Source: V1-33 sp039795165
GTDB taxonomy: Bacteria > Verrucomicrobiota > Verrucomicrobiia > Verrucomicrobiales > V1-33
DNA: 64,000 nt
Assembly: GCA_039795165.1 (NCBI GenBank)
Contig: JBDKER010000007.1
Coordinates: 72,537 to 136,536, forward strand
Reading direction: 5' to 3'
Below the pieces are notes generated by a model, which did no database searches, was not told where the DNA came from, and saw only the letters and a list, made by a program, of their open reading frames with translations. The position numbers and the translations under genes were made by a program. Numbering within the stretch: the stretch's first letter is position 1; each line of letters opens with the position of its first letter. Shown here in pieces: positions 37,701 to 46,906 of this stretch.

Positions 37701-40700
37701 ACGCCTTCGAGGCGCTCGGACGCGACCACCTGCCGCAGCCCGCCGCATGGACCAATGCGTGGCGTCCCAGCCTGTTTCAGAATGCACGCACGATCGGCGA
37801 GGAGTACCGCTACGTGCTCGACCGCCGTGGCGCGAAACGCTTTGCGGGCAATCTGCTGGGACGTCCTGGCTTGCTTCTCAATCCATGGTCGATCGCCGAC
37901 ACCGTGACCGCCAAGCAGCAGGCTGCCGCAGGAGAAGACGCCCAGGCCATGAATGCCGAGCGTCCGGCCAGTGCCGCGGCTCCCGCACCTACCACGGCCG
38001 AGGCCAAGAAAGACGCCTCCGCCCCCGTACCCATGGAGGCAGACCTCTCGTTCCTCGGCCTGCCCGGCACCGTTTCCTTCAATCTCCGGCCCGACAAGGA
38101 CGGAAGAGTGGCCATCGACGCCGCCCTGCTGGCCGACCGCCAGATGGTACGGGTCGTCGCGGTGGGGAGCGACTCGGCCGCCGTGCGCGATTTCGTGCTG
38201 CCATCGCAACCACTCGCCCTTCGCGACATCCGGCTCACCGACGCTCTCGATCCGAAGCAGCACTACAGCCGTCAGAACCGGGTCTCGCTGCTCGAGAAGG
38301 ATGTCCCGTTCGAATTCCGTGATGCCCTCACCGCGACGTGGCAGAATATCGGAAATCTCGGAGCGGCGCACGGACTTCTCTTCAGCCTGACCGCCAATGG
38401 CCAGATGGCGGAATTCGCATGGCTCATCGAGTGGCCAACGCTCTCCGCGGCCCGCAAGTCGGAACTCTATTCCCTGTATGCCTGCCATGAACTGCACTTC
38501 TTCCTTGCCCGACGCGATCCGGAATTCTTCGCTAGGGTGATTGCTCCCTACCTTGTCAGCAAACGCGACAAGACCTTCATGGATCATTATCTGCTGGGCA
38601 GCGATCTCTCGGGGTACCTGCGGCCATGGCAGTACAGCGGCCTGAACACGGCTGAGCGTGTTCTGCTGGCGAGCCGGATCGAAGCCGAACGCGCGGTGGT
38701 GCAGCGGATGATCCGCGACTGGCTCGACACGCAGCCGCGCAATCCGCAGCGCGATGCCTTCCTCTTCGAGACCGCTCTCAATGGCCGTGCGCTCGGTGGC
38801 CAGAATGGCGTCGCCCTCAGGGGCGGCCTGCTCGAACTCAATGATGCCAGCGATCGCGGCCGCTTTGGTTTCGGTGGCGGGGATGGAAACCGCGATGAGA
38901 AGAAGAATCTCTACTTCAAGCGCGCGGAAATGGACCAGCTGAGCGTCGATCAGCCGGTCAACGAACCCGGAGCCCCTGCGGGAGCCGCGGGCCTCGCGGC
39001 CAGCAAACCCGTGGACGCAGCAATGGCTCTCGGAGCCCTGCGCCAAAGGGGGTCGGTAGCCGCGGAGGAATCGGAGGAACTGCTCAAGGAAGTCGCCTCC
39101 GCTTCCGCCGGAGACGAATTGCGTCGGCTTGAGGAAGGCCGGGACAAGGTAGCGGAGGATTTTGTCGGCCGCAAGGCAGGCCGCGGCCTCAACCGGGAAA
39201 AGGCCAAGGAAGTACTCAGCCGCCGCAGCAATGCCGCCGCCAAGGCCGAGCGGTTCTTCCGTCAGACCGAACAGACGAAGGAATGGGCCGAGAACAATTA
39301 CTACCATCTCCTCATCGCTCAGCAGAACGCCGGATTGGTCCCGCCGAACCGCTTCTGGGCCGACTACGCGGCATGGGACGGCAAGCAGCCGTTTGTCTCC
39401 GCGCACCTTGCCGATGCCGCGGGTTCGTTTTCCGAAATGATCCTCGCCCTCGCGGTCCTCGATCTGCCGTTTCCGTCGGAGGCCAAGCCGGGCAAAATCG
39501 AGCGCAAGGAGAATGCGGTGACCCTCACGTCGGCTGGCAAGGGTATCCTCTTCCATCAGGAAATCCGGACGGCTGAAGCCGACAATGACGGAGCGAAGCT
39601 GCTCGTGAGCCAGAACTTCTACCGCCATGGCGACCGCTTCATCGAGCAGGCCGGGGAGAAACTCGACAAGTTCGTGACCGGAGAATTTCTCACGGGCGTG
39701 GTCTACGGATGCCAGGTGGTCGTCACCAATCCGTCCTCATCGGTGCAGAAACTCGACCTGCTCTTCCAGATTCCGAAGGGTGCCGTTCCGGTGCTCCAGA
39801 CGCAGATGACACGCAGTGTGCCCATCGTGCTCGAGCCCTATCATACGGGCACGTTTGATTTCCACTTCTACTTCCCGGTCCCCGGCAAGTTCCCGCATTA
39901 CCCAGTGCATCTGAGCCGGAACTTCCGCACCGCAGCGAGCGCCGAACCATTCACCTTCAATGCCGTCGACCGCCTCACCACTGCCGACAAGGCATCGTGG
40001 GAATATGTCAGTCAGAATGCCGAACCGGCCGAAGTGCTCGCCTTCCTGCGCGAACACAATCTCAATACGCTCAATCTCGACCTCATGCTGTGGCGCATGC
40101 AGAATGTGGACTTTGCAAGAGATGCGCTGGCCCTGCTGCGGAGCCGCCACGTCTGGCATGCCGGGGCCGCCAGCTATGCACTGCTGCACAATCTTCCCGA
40201 GGGCGTGAGCGACTACCTGATGCACCTTGATGGATTCCTCGCCGAGTGCGGCCCCGTGCTCGACAGCCCGGCGGTGCGCATCGATCCAGTCGAGCGCCGT
40301 ACCTATCAGCATCTCGAATACAGCCCGCTCATCAACGCGAGAGCACACACCCTCGGTGCTTCCAGGGTCATTCTGAACGACAAGCTGCGGGCCCAGTTCG
40401 ACGCCTTCTGCCGGGTGCTTTCGTGCCGTCCTGCCCTCGGCGACGAAGACCATCTCGCTGCTGCCTATTACCTCGCTCTCCAGGACCGCACGGAGGAAGC
40501 CATCGCCCGCTTCAGCCGCGTCGATCAGTCAAAGGTCGCTGAAGAGCTCCAGTACAATTACCTGAAGGCATGGCTGGCACTCTCGCAGGAAGACACGGCG
40601 ACCGCCCGCACCATCGCGACTGCTCATGCCAATCATCCAGTAGACCGCTGGCGCACGAAATTCACCGAACTGGCATCGCAGCTGGATGAAATCGAGGGCC

Positions 40701-41332
40701 GCCAGCCGGCTGCCCCGAGGGACGACGACCGCGACGCCAGCCAGGACCGCCTTGCCGCAAAGGAACCCGCCCTCGCGCTCCAGCTGGAAAACCGGGCGGT
40801 CACGCTGAACACGCGCAATCTCACCGAGGTGACCGTGAATTACTACCCGATGGATCTGGAGTTTCTCTTCAGTGCCAATCCTTTCGTAACGCAGGACACG
40901 AGCCGTTTCCGGATGATCCGTCCGAACCGGAGCGACCGCGTCGCCATTCCCGCGGGCGGTCAGCATGCCTTTGCGCTCCCCGAGGAATTCCGGAGTGCCA
41001 ACGTGCTCGTCGAGGTGAGCGGCGGAGGCATCACGCGATCGGAGGCGGCCTATGCCAACGAACTCGAGGTGCAGCTGAGCGAGGGCTTCGGCCGTCTCGA
41101 AGTCCGTCATGCGGGCGACCGCAAGCCGCTCGCGAAGGTCTATGTGAAGGTCTTCGCTGAGGTCAACGGTGTCCCCGTCTTCTACAAGGACGGCTACACC
41201 GACTTGCGCGGAAAATTCGACTACGCCAGCCTCAGCACCGGTGATCTTGATGGGGCCTCGCGCTTCTCGATTCTCATTCTGAGTGATCAGCATGGGGCCA
41301 CGGTGCGGGAAGCCCAGCCGCCGGCGCGCTGA
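34787..41332 (+). CDS. Giant secreted protein of unknown function, 2181 residues
   Basis: A signal peptide (MKPLSLFLVPLLLAGVSVVSA) fixes the start at 34787. Much of the chain alternates beta-rich modules (for example LALRDIRLTDAL, and PYHTGTFDFHFYFPVPGKFP) with helical ones. A charged, coiled-coil-like segment lies at about residues 1420-1510 (LRRLEEGRDKVAEDF, LNREKAKEVLSRRSN). A low-complexity Ala/Pro stretch is near 1040-1080. The last 70 residues (DGYTDLRGKFDYASLSTGDL, then FSILILSDQHGATV) look strongly conserved. The overall modular beta layout recalls alpha-2-macroglobulin-type proteins, but no thioester CxEQ motif is present and I do not recognise the family. C-ending codons suggest strong expression. 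Confidence 0.9.
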   Translation: MKPLSLFLVPLLLAGVSVVSAADTGFLERFAFADDRAAVLRELIPGTDDFYYFHALHLQHEGKRAELMTLLKEWEDRFQGGNGRRDEIRNRQALLDYGTDPAASLAYLRGKLGVSFNHQRITPDARPELPTRLDPSLVSRAAFQADALANTDALGNFTPHGLVTLLREGGTELTTARRRDLLSRIHRPDFAGLPGIIHEDLGTKESGGFGEFPIHGKLTLAQLEELLRLRPALLQNTNFVNAWAVRLRPAFGEDAVRSAEVREAWLDRLEAFTAKLAPSFNSLKAHVLYHRLIHDQQQGKVSEARLMAYLQLPRPVGYVRPEFRDSEAFRQPVDLNADFGSLTACPPVSNDEILVRSLLLGLLARVDSAEKWAPYVESGWLAALHAEAKLLSGAPDAARWVSLLNPQAYQALKDRVDLDFDPAVRRSWGAADEVAIDVHLKNVPKLLVKVYEINTENVHRTTAAQVNTDLNLDGLTANSEQTHESVDAPILRTRRTFQFPELKGKRGVWIIEFIGGGRSSRALVRKGGIRHVVVPDAIGTQLRLFHENMEPVTKGYVLAGPRRFDADEDGSIHIPFSERPGEQDLILGDGTGFTSLEKVVLGGESYELKAGFHVPRESLLPGKMAELAFRPALRNNGRPVPLDALSKVRLTIVSRTLDGLPATSVHDIGLRDAAGNPVGPQLADDAETIIGFSAPDRLASLEFSLEGEMKALATGQPVKLTASGSLAVNGISLTEQTSDLHLSRTESGYVLEERGRSGEERAEREVNVTLTHRDFTVSRTLTLKTDAAGAVSLGSLDGITSVVARSAAGVERRFALSGDRATVPALVQAKVGETVRLAWSGPANPQPGDVSVLELRNGVPVRDAAATVTVSGGMVAIRDLPQGEYAVEFTPSMATTVLRLAAGAAVTGNVVNPALTMELSAPAPLSIAGMAAAQLPGNDGKEGRRVLVFQIGNPGEETRVHVLASRFLPHFDAFEALGRDHLPQPAAWTNAWRPSLFQNARTIGEEYRYVLDRRGAKRFAGNLLGRPGLLLNPWSIADTVTAKQQAAAGEDAQAMNAERPASAAAPAPTTAEAKKDASAPVPMEADLSFLGLPGTVSFNLRPDKDGRVAIDAALLADRQMVRVVAVGSDSAAVRDFVLPSQPLALRDIRLTDALDPKQHYSRQNRVSLLEKDVPFEFRDALTATWQNIGNLGAAHGLLFSLTANGQMAEFAWLIEWPTLSAARKSELYSLYACHELHFFLARRDPEFFARVIAPYLVSKRDKTFMDHYLLGSDLSGYLRPWQYSGLNTAERVLLASRIEAERAVVQRMIRDWLDTQPRNPQRDAFLFETALNGRALGGQNGVALRGGLLELNDASDRGRFGFGGGDGNRDEKKNLYFKRAEMDQLSVDQPVNEPGAPAGAAGLAASKPVDAAMALGALRQRGSVAAEESEELLKEVASASAGDELRRLEEGRDKVAEDFVGRKAGRGLNREKAKEVLSRRSNAAAKAERFFRQTEQTKEWAENNYYHLLIAQQNAGLVPPNRFWADYAAWDGKQPFVSAHLADAAGSFSEMILALAVLDLPFPSEAKPGKIERKENAVTLTSAGKGILFHQEIRTAEADNDGAKLLVSQNFYRHGDRFIEQAGEKLDKFVTGEFLTGVVYGCQVVVTNPSSSVQKLDLLFQIPKGAVPVLQTQMTRSVPIVLEPYHTGTFDFHFYFPVPGKFPHYPVHLSRNFRTAASAEPFTFNAVDRLTTADKASWEYVSQNAEPAEVLAFLREHNLNTLNLDLMLWRMQNVDFARDALALLRSRHVWHAGAASYALLHNLPEGVSDYLMHLDGFLAECGPVLDSPAVRIDPVERRTYQHLEYSPLINARAHTLGASRVILNDKLRAQFDAFCRVLSCRPALGDEDHLAAAYYLALQDRTEEAIARFSRVDQSKVAEELQYNYLKAWLALSQEDTATARTIATAHANHPVDRWRTKFTELASQLDEIEGRQPAAPRDDDRDASQDRLAAKEPALALQLENRAVTLNTRNLTEVTVNYYPMDLEFLFSANPFVTQDTSRFRMIRPNRSDRVAIPAGGQHAFALPEEFRSANVLVEVSGGGITRSEAAYANELEVQLSEGFGRLEVRHAGDRKPLAKVYVKVFAEVNGVPVFYKDGYTDLRGKFDYASLSTGDLDGASRFSILILSDQHGATVREAQPPAR

Positions 41333-41379
41333 GCCACGCCGCTCTGGCGGATCCGGGCAGTCGGTTCCATGATGCCCGC

Positions 41380-44070
41380 ATGCCGGAGATCCTTCAGCCC
41401 CATGCCCTGACCGCCACAGAAACATCGGTCAGGCTGGGAGTGGATCCAGCCGCGGGGCTGACGGCCATGGAAGCGGCGGCGAGGCTGGCGGCACATGGAG
41501 CGAATGTGCTGCCCGAAGCTGAGCGACGTCCGGTCTGGCTGACGTTGCTGCGGCAGTTTGCCAGTCCCCTCATCTATCTGCTGCTGGCGGCTGCCGTGAT
41601 CGCCTTTGCCATGGGGCACGCGGGCGACGGCGCGGTCATTCTGGTGGTCCTGTCCATCAATGCTGTGGTGGGGGCCATTCAGGAAGGCCGGGCGGAACGA
41701 TCCATGGAGGCGCTGCGGAAGCTGTCGGTACTGAAGGTGCGCTGTCTGCGTGGCGGGCGCGAAGAGATGCTCGAAGCGAGCGCCCTCGTGCCGGGCGATG
41801 TGCTCCTTCTTGCCGCGGGCGATGCGGTCGGTGCCGACGCAAGGATCGTCGAAGCCGCCTTTCTCGAAGCGGCGGAATCAGCTCTCACCGGCGAATCACT
41901 GCCGGTCATGAAGAATGCCGAGCCAGTCCCGGACGATACCCCGCTGGCCGATCGTCATGGCATGCTGTACGCCGGAACTCATGTATCCGCAGGCCGCGGC
42001 CGCGCCATCGTGACCGCCACGGGAATGCATTCTGAAGTCGGCCGCATTGCCGGTCTCACCGCTTCCTCGCAGGAACCGGTCACCCCACTGGAACAGCGCA
42101 TCCAGTCCTTCGGGCAATGGCTGGCCGCGGCGGCGGTCGTTCTCTTCGGCGTAGTCATCGCGATCGGTCTGCTGCGTGGTCTGCCGTTTCTCGAAATCCT
42201 CATGGTGGGCATCAGTCAGATGGTCAGCATGGTGCCGGAAGGATTGCCGGTGGCCATGACGATCGCGCTGGCAGTGGGCATGCAGAGGATGGCCCGCGAA
42301 GGTGCCGTGATCCGGCGCCTCTCGGCTGTGGAAACGCTGGGGTCGGTCAATGTGATCTGTTCCGACAAGACGGGGACGCTGACGCGCAATGAGATGACGG
42401 TGACGGCGCTCTGGCTGGCCGGGGGACGGAGGATTGGCATCACTGGGAGTGGCTATGTGCCCGAGGGAAGTCTCCTTGAGGCAGGTGATCCAGCGAACCT
42501 TGCCGATGCAGCCCTGCGGCAGATGCTGGAGGCGATGGTGCTGTGCAATGACGCGCAGTTGGTGCCGCCGGATGGTGTGGACCCACGCTGGCGGGCGCTG
42601 GGTGATCCGACCGAGGCTGCTTTGCTGACAGCTGCATGGAAGGCAGGCATCGATCCACGCGAACTCCGTCGCGCCCATCCGCGCACGGGGGAAATTCCGT
42701 TCGATGCCGCCGCGCGCCTCATGGCGACGCAGCATGGACATCCGGCGCGGCTTGTCATCAAGGGCGCGCCGGAACAGGTGCTCGCCCTCTGCGGATTCAT
42801 CCGGTCGGAAGGCGCAGCCGCGCTTCCCCTGACTGATGCCGCGCGGGCCGAAGCCATGGCGGCGGCTGAGTCGCTCGGTGCCGAGGCGCTCCGGGTGCTC
42901 GCCGTGGCGGAATGCCATGGGGCTTCCATTGATGAAGAAAAGGGTTTCGCCGCTCTCACCGGACACCCGGTTTTCCTTGGTCTGGCCGGACAGATGGATC
43001 CTCCGAGGGAGGAAGCAGCGGCCGCTGTGGCAGAATGCCGCCGGGCCGGCATCCGCGTGGTCATGGTGACTGGCGATCACAAAGGCACCGGTCTCGCCAT
43101 TGCCCGAGCGCTTGGCATCGCTGGGTCAGACGACCGCGCCATGGATGGACGTGAACTCGAGGCCATGCGTGAGGCCGATCTCCGCGCGGCCCTTGAACAC
43201 ATTCCGGTTTTCGCGCGGGTCCACCCCGCTCAGAAACTCAGAATCATTGAAGCATGGCAGTCACGCGGCGGGGTCGTGGCCATGACAGGCGACGGCGTCA
43301 ATGATGCTCCCGCGCTGGCACGGGCCGATGCCGGAGTCGCCATGGGCATCACGGGCACGGACGTGGCCAAGAACGCGGCAGGCATTGTGATTTCCGATGA
43401 TAACTTTGCGACCATCGTGCGCGCCGTCGCCGGCGGACGCCTCGTCTATGGCAATCTGCAGAAAGTGATTCTCTTCCTGTTCACGACATCGATTGATGAA
43501 GTGGTCATTCTGCTGGCTGCGCTCATGGCCGGGTTGCCGCTGCCGCTCGTGGCGGTGCAGATCCTGTGGATCAATCTGGTGACCGAAGGGGTGCTGACGG
43601 TGAATCTGGTGATGGAGCGGAGTCATGGACGCGAGATGCAGCGGCCTCCGGTGCCGCGCGGCGAAGCTCTGGTTACTCCGATGATGCTGCGGAGGATGCT
43701 GATCATGGCGGCGGCTTCCGTGGCTTCCGTGTTCGGTTATTTCCTGTGGCGTCTCGGCACCGGCGTTTCCATCGAGCAGGTCCGCAGCGAAACCTTCACG
43801 GTGCTGGCGGTCACGCAGTGGTTCAATGTACTCAACTGCCGGAGCGAGACCGATTCCGTCTTCAGCCGTGGCTTTCTGCGGAACCGCTGGCTCGTGGGCG
43901 GATTGGTGGCGGGCAATCTCCTGCACTTTCTCGTGATCTACTCCGAGCCCATGAACCGGCTGTTTCACACGCGTCCCATCGATGCATTCCATTTTGTGCT
44001 CATCGGGGCGGTGGCGAGCCTTGTGCTGTGGGTCGAGGAAATCCGCAAATGGTGGGTGCGCCGCGCTTGA
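41380..44070 (+). CDS. P-type cation-transporting ATPase (P2-like)
   Basis: 896 residues. The N-terminal cation ATPase domain, TGES (170-173, actuator), PEGLP (286-290, ion-site helix M4), the phosphorylation motif SDKTGTLT (D329), KGAPEQV and the hinge MTGDGVNDAPAL are all intact. In M5-M6 the sequence reads TTSIDEVV and WINLVTEGV, with Ser and Glu where the classical Ca pump has Asn768 and Asp800. Ten helices are expected. It pumps a cation (Ca, Mn, Na or K cannot be told apart) across the inner membrane. It stands 47 bp before the second PSD1 gene and after the giant gene. Confidence 0.94.
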   Translation: MPEILQPHALTATETSVRLGVDPAAGLTAMEAAARLAAHGANVLPEAERRPVWLTLLRQFASPLIYLLLAAAVIAFAMGHAGDGAVILVVLSINAVVGAIQEGRAERSMEALRKLSVLKVRCLRGGREEMLEASALVPGDVLLLAAGDAVGADARIVEAAFLEAAESALTGESLPVMKNAEPVPDDTPLADRHGMLYAGTHVSAGRGRAIVTATGMHSEVGRIAGLTASSQEPVTPLEQRIQSFGQWLAAAAVVLFGVVIAIGLLRGLPFLEILMVGISQMVSMVPEGLPVAMTIALAVGMQRMAREGAVIRRLSAVETLGSVNVICSDKTGTLTRNEMTVTALWLAGGRRIGITGSGYVPEGSLLEAGDPANLADAALRQMLEAMVLCNDAQLVPPDGVDPRWRALGDPTEAALLTAAWKAGIDPRELRRAHPRTGEIPFDAAARLMATQHGHPARLVIKGAPEQVLALCGFIRSEGAAALPLTDAARAEAMAAAESLGAEALRVLAVAECHGASIDEEKGFAALTGHPVFLGLAGQMDPPREEAAAAVAECRRAGIRVVMVTGDHKGTGLAIARALGIAGSDDRAMDGRELEAMREADLRAALEHIPVFARVHPAQKLRIIEAWQSRGGVVAMTGDGVNDAPALARADAGVAMGITGTDVAKNAAGIVISDDNFATIVRAVAGGRLVYGNLQKVILFLFTTSIDEVVILLAALMAGLPLPLVAVQILWINLVTEGVLTVNLVMERSHGREMQRPPVPRGEALVTPMMLRRMLIMAAASVASVFGYFLWRLGTGVSIEQVRSETFTVLAVTQWFNVLNCRSETDSVFSRGFLRNRWLVGGLVAGNLLHFLVIYSEPMNRLFHTRPIDAFHFVLIGAVASLVLWVEEIRKWWVRRA

Positions 44071-44116
44071 GGATCATGGCAAGATGGCGTCGTGAGCCAG
44101 CGTACTCTGCGCATCC

Positions 44117-46906
44117 ATGAAGTTTGTCTTCCGCTCCCTGCTTTCCGTCACGGCGATCCTGTGCAGCGGCGTGCCGTCGCGCTCGGCTGATTTCGAAAAG
44201 GACATCCGGCCGGTGCTGGAAGCTCGCTGTTTCGATTGTCATGGCGAGGACAAGCAGAAGAACGGTCTGCGCCTTGATACGGTGCATGGGATTCTCAAGG
44301 GAAGTGATTCCGGAGAACCGCTCTACCTCCGCGGCAGCAGTGCCGACAGCCTCATTGTCCGCATGGTGACATCGGATGATCCGAAGCACATGATGCCGCC
44401 GAAGGGTGAGCGTCTCGCTCCGGAACAGGTGGCGGCCCTCCGTGCGTGGATTGATGCCGGGGCTCCCCTGCCAGGCGAAAAGGAAGCGGCGGCCTCGCTC
44501 CAGCTGAAGACCGATCACTGGTCGTTTCAGCCCGTGCGGCGGCCCATGCCTCGAATCGTTCCCGGTGTCCAGGCCCGCACGGAAATCGATCTTTTTCTGC
44601 TCGCGGCCCTGCGGGACAAGGGTCTGACTCCATCCGGCGAAGCCGACCGGAGGACACTCGTGAGGAGATTGTACCTTGTGATGCATGGGATGCCTCCGAC
44701 TCCGGAGCAGACCGAGGCGTTTGTCACCGACGGCCGGCCGGATGCGTGGGAACAACTCGTGAAGGAGGTGCTGGCGAGTCCGCGCCGCGGCGAACGCTGG
44801 GCGCGTCATTGGATGGATGTGGTGCGCTACGCGGACACCAATGGGTTCGAGACGAACCGTGAACGCAAGACTGCCTATCATTACCGCGACTGGCTCATCC
44901 GCGCCTTCAACGAAGATATGCCGTACGATCAGTTCGTGCGCGCGCAGCTGGCAGGCGACGTCATGGGTGCCGATGCCGCCACCGGGTTTCTGGTCGCCGG
45001 AGCCTTTGATATCGTGAAGTCGCCCGACCCGAATCTTTCGCTCATGCAGCGGCAGGACGAATTGGCGGACATGGTCAATACGGCGGGAACTGCGTTCATG
45101 GGCCTGACGATGGGCTGTGCCCGCTGCCACAATCATAAGTTCGATCCGATACTGCAGAAGGATTATTATGCGATGCAGGCGGTCTTTGCGGGAGTGAATC
45201 ATGGCGAGCGCCCCATCCGGCAGACCCTCAGTCCGGCCCAGGAAAATGAACTCGCCACGCTGCGCACGACGCAGGCCAGCCTGCAGTCGGAACTCGCGGC
45301 CCTCCGCAGACTGGCGGATCAGCCGGTGGCGACCGCGCAGGGGCTGCGACGTCCGTCGGTTAATCCGCGCGAGAACGAGGAAGTCTTTGCGCCGGTCGAA
45401 GCCGAGCGGGTGAGGTTTACGATCAATGCCTGCACGGGCTCGCAGCCCTGCCTCGACGAACTGGAAATCTACGATACGGCGGGCCGCAATGTGGCGCTCG
45501 CCGCGGGTGGAGCCAAGGCCACGGCCTCGGGTTCGCTGGCCGGATACCCGATCCACAAGCTCGAGCACATCAATGATGGCGTGGCGGGGAATGACCATAG
45601 CTGGATCAGCGACACCGAAGGCAGTGGCTGGGTCGAGATCACCTTGCCAGCGCGTGCCACCATCCGCCGCATTGTCTGGGGACGCGACCGCCATGGACGC
45701 TTTGCCGACCGCACAGCGACCGATTACCGGATTGAGGCCGCCATGGGAACCGATGCCGGGAAGCTGCTGGCGTCGTCGGCGGACCGCGAGCCGCTCAAGG
45801 GACAGGAAGCGCCCGATGCATGGCTGCAGAGGCTCGCTGCGGAAGATGCCGCGAAGGCGCGTGATCTGCTCAGCCGTCAGCAGCAGGCCGATCAGGCCAT
45901 CGCCGCCCTCAGTGGTGGAAAGACCGCATGGATTGGCACCTTCCAGCAGCCACCAAAAACGCATCGGCTCTACCGCGGCGAACCCATGCAGCCCCGCGAA
46001 GTGGTGGCACCGGATATTCTTTCCGTGATGGGATCGCTCCAGCTTCCCGTGGACACGCCGGAACAGGAACGCCGCACGAAATTCGCCGCATGGATCACCG
46101 ATCCGAAGCATCCACTCACGGCCAGAGTCATGGTGAACCGGATCTGGCACTACATCTTCGGTACTGGCCTCGTGAACACGCCGAGCGATTTCGGAGTCAA
46201 TGGTGCCCGGCCCACCCATCCGGAGTTGCTCGACTGGCTCGCTGACGAGTTTGTGCGGAGTGGATGGTCCGTGAAGCACGTGCAGGGATTGATTCTGCAG
46301 AGCGATGCCTTCCGGCGGGATTCGGCACCGCGGCCGGATGCCCTCCAGGTCGATGGTGATGCCGTTTATCTCTGGAGATTTCCGCCCCGGCGGCTGGAAG
46401 CGGAAGCAATCCGCGATGCCATGCTGACAGTCTCGGGTTCACTGGATCTCACACAGCAGGGCGGCCCGGGATTCTACCTCATGGATGTCGTCGAGGAGAA
46501 CGTCATGCACTACTTCGCGAAGGAGAAGTTCACACCCGCGGAATTTCGCCGCATGGTCTATCAGTTCCGCATCCGGCAGACCACGGACAGTGTCTTCAGT
46601 TCCTTTGATTGTCCGGATGGAGGACAGGTCATGCCGAAGCGGAGCCGCAGCAATACGCCGCTGCAGGCGCTCAATCTGTTCAACAGTTCCTTTGTGCTGC
46701 AGCAATCCGATCTGCTGGCGGAACGACTGCGCAAGGAGGCGGGGAACGATCCCGCGGCCCAGATGGAGCGGGCCTTCCGGCTCTTCTTCAACCGGCCACC
46801 CGACGACTGGGAACGCAGTCAGTCGGTCGCCATGATCGCCAAGGAGGGCCTCGTGTCCTTCTGCCGTGCCCTCTACAATGCCAGCGAATTCCTCTTTGTC
46901 TTCTGA
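44117..46906 (+). CDS. PSD1 / DUF1549-DUF1553 secreted protein with F5/8-type insert
   Basis: 929 residues. A signal peptide (about residues 1-24) precedes the CxxCH domain (C38-F-D-C41-H42). DUF1549 includes GERWARHWMDVVRYADTNG and the second CARCHNHKFDP motif. A discoidin-like (F5/8 type C) stretch, about residues 430-550 with DTEGSGWVEITLPARATIRR, is inserted between DUF1549 and DUF1553. DUF1553 begins at HPLTARVMVNRIWH and ends ASEFLFVF. F5/8-like inserts usually bind carbohydrate. Compared with the other PSD1 gene, its accessory domain is in the middle, not near the C-terminus. It is followed by a membrane protein, a sialidase and DUF1501. Confidence 0.94.
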   Translation: MKFVFRSLLSVTAILCSGVPSRSADFEKDIRPVLEARCFDCHGEDKQKNGLRLDTVHGILKGSDSGEPLYLRGSSADSLIVRMVTSDDPKHMMPPKGERLAPEQVAALRAWIDAGAPLPGEKEAAASLQLKTDHWSFQPVRRPMPRIVPGVQARTEIDLFLLAALRDKGLTPSGEADRRTLVRRLYLVMHGMPPTPEQTEAFVTDGRPDAWEQLVKEVLASPRRGERWARHWMDVVRYADTNGFETNRERKTAYHYRDWLIRAFNEDMPYDQFVRAQLAGDVMGADAATGFLVAGAFDIVKSPDPNLSLMQRQDELADMVNTAGTAFMGLTMGCARCHNHKFDPILQKDYYAMQAVFAGVNHGERPIRQTLSPAQENELATLRTTQASLQSELAALRRLADQPVATAQGLRRPSVNPRENEEVFAPVEAERVRFTINACTGSQPCLDELEIYDTAGRNVALAAGGAKATASGSLAGYPIHKLEHINDGVAGNDHSWISDTEGSGWVEITLPARATIRRIVWGRDRHGRFADRTATDYRIEAAMGTDAGKLLASSADREPLKGQEAPDAWLQRLAAEDAAKARDLLSRQQQADQAIAALSGGKTAWIGTFQQPPKTHRLYRGEPMQPREVVAPDILSVMGSLQLPVDTPEQERRTKFAAWITDPKHPLTARVMVNRIWHYIFGTGLVNTPSDFGVNGARPTHPELLDWLADEFVRSGWSVKHVQGLILQSDAFRRDSAPRPDALQVDGDAVYLWRFPPRRLEAEAIRDAMLTVSGSLDLTQQGGPGFYLMDVVEENVMHYFAKEKFTPAEFRRMVYQFRIRQTTDSVFSSFDCPDGGQVMPKRSRSNTPLQALNLFNSSFVLQQSDLLAERLRKEAGNDPAAQMERAFRLFFNRPPDDWERSQSVAMIAKEGLVSFCRALYNASEFLFVF

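Noticed and set aside
37169..39628. 819-codon open frame on minus inside the giant gene
   Set aside because: Antisense shadow; the plus-strand gene has a signal peptide and continuous coding character over the region.
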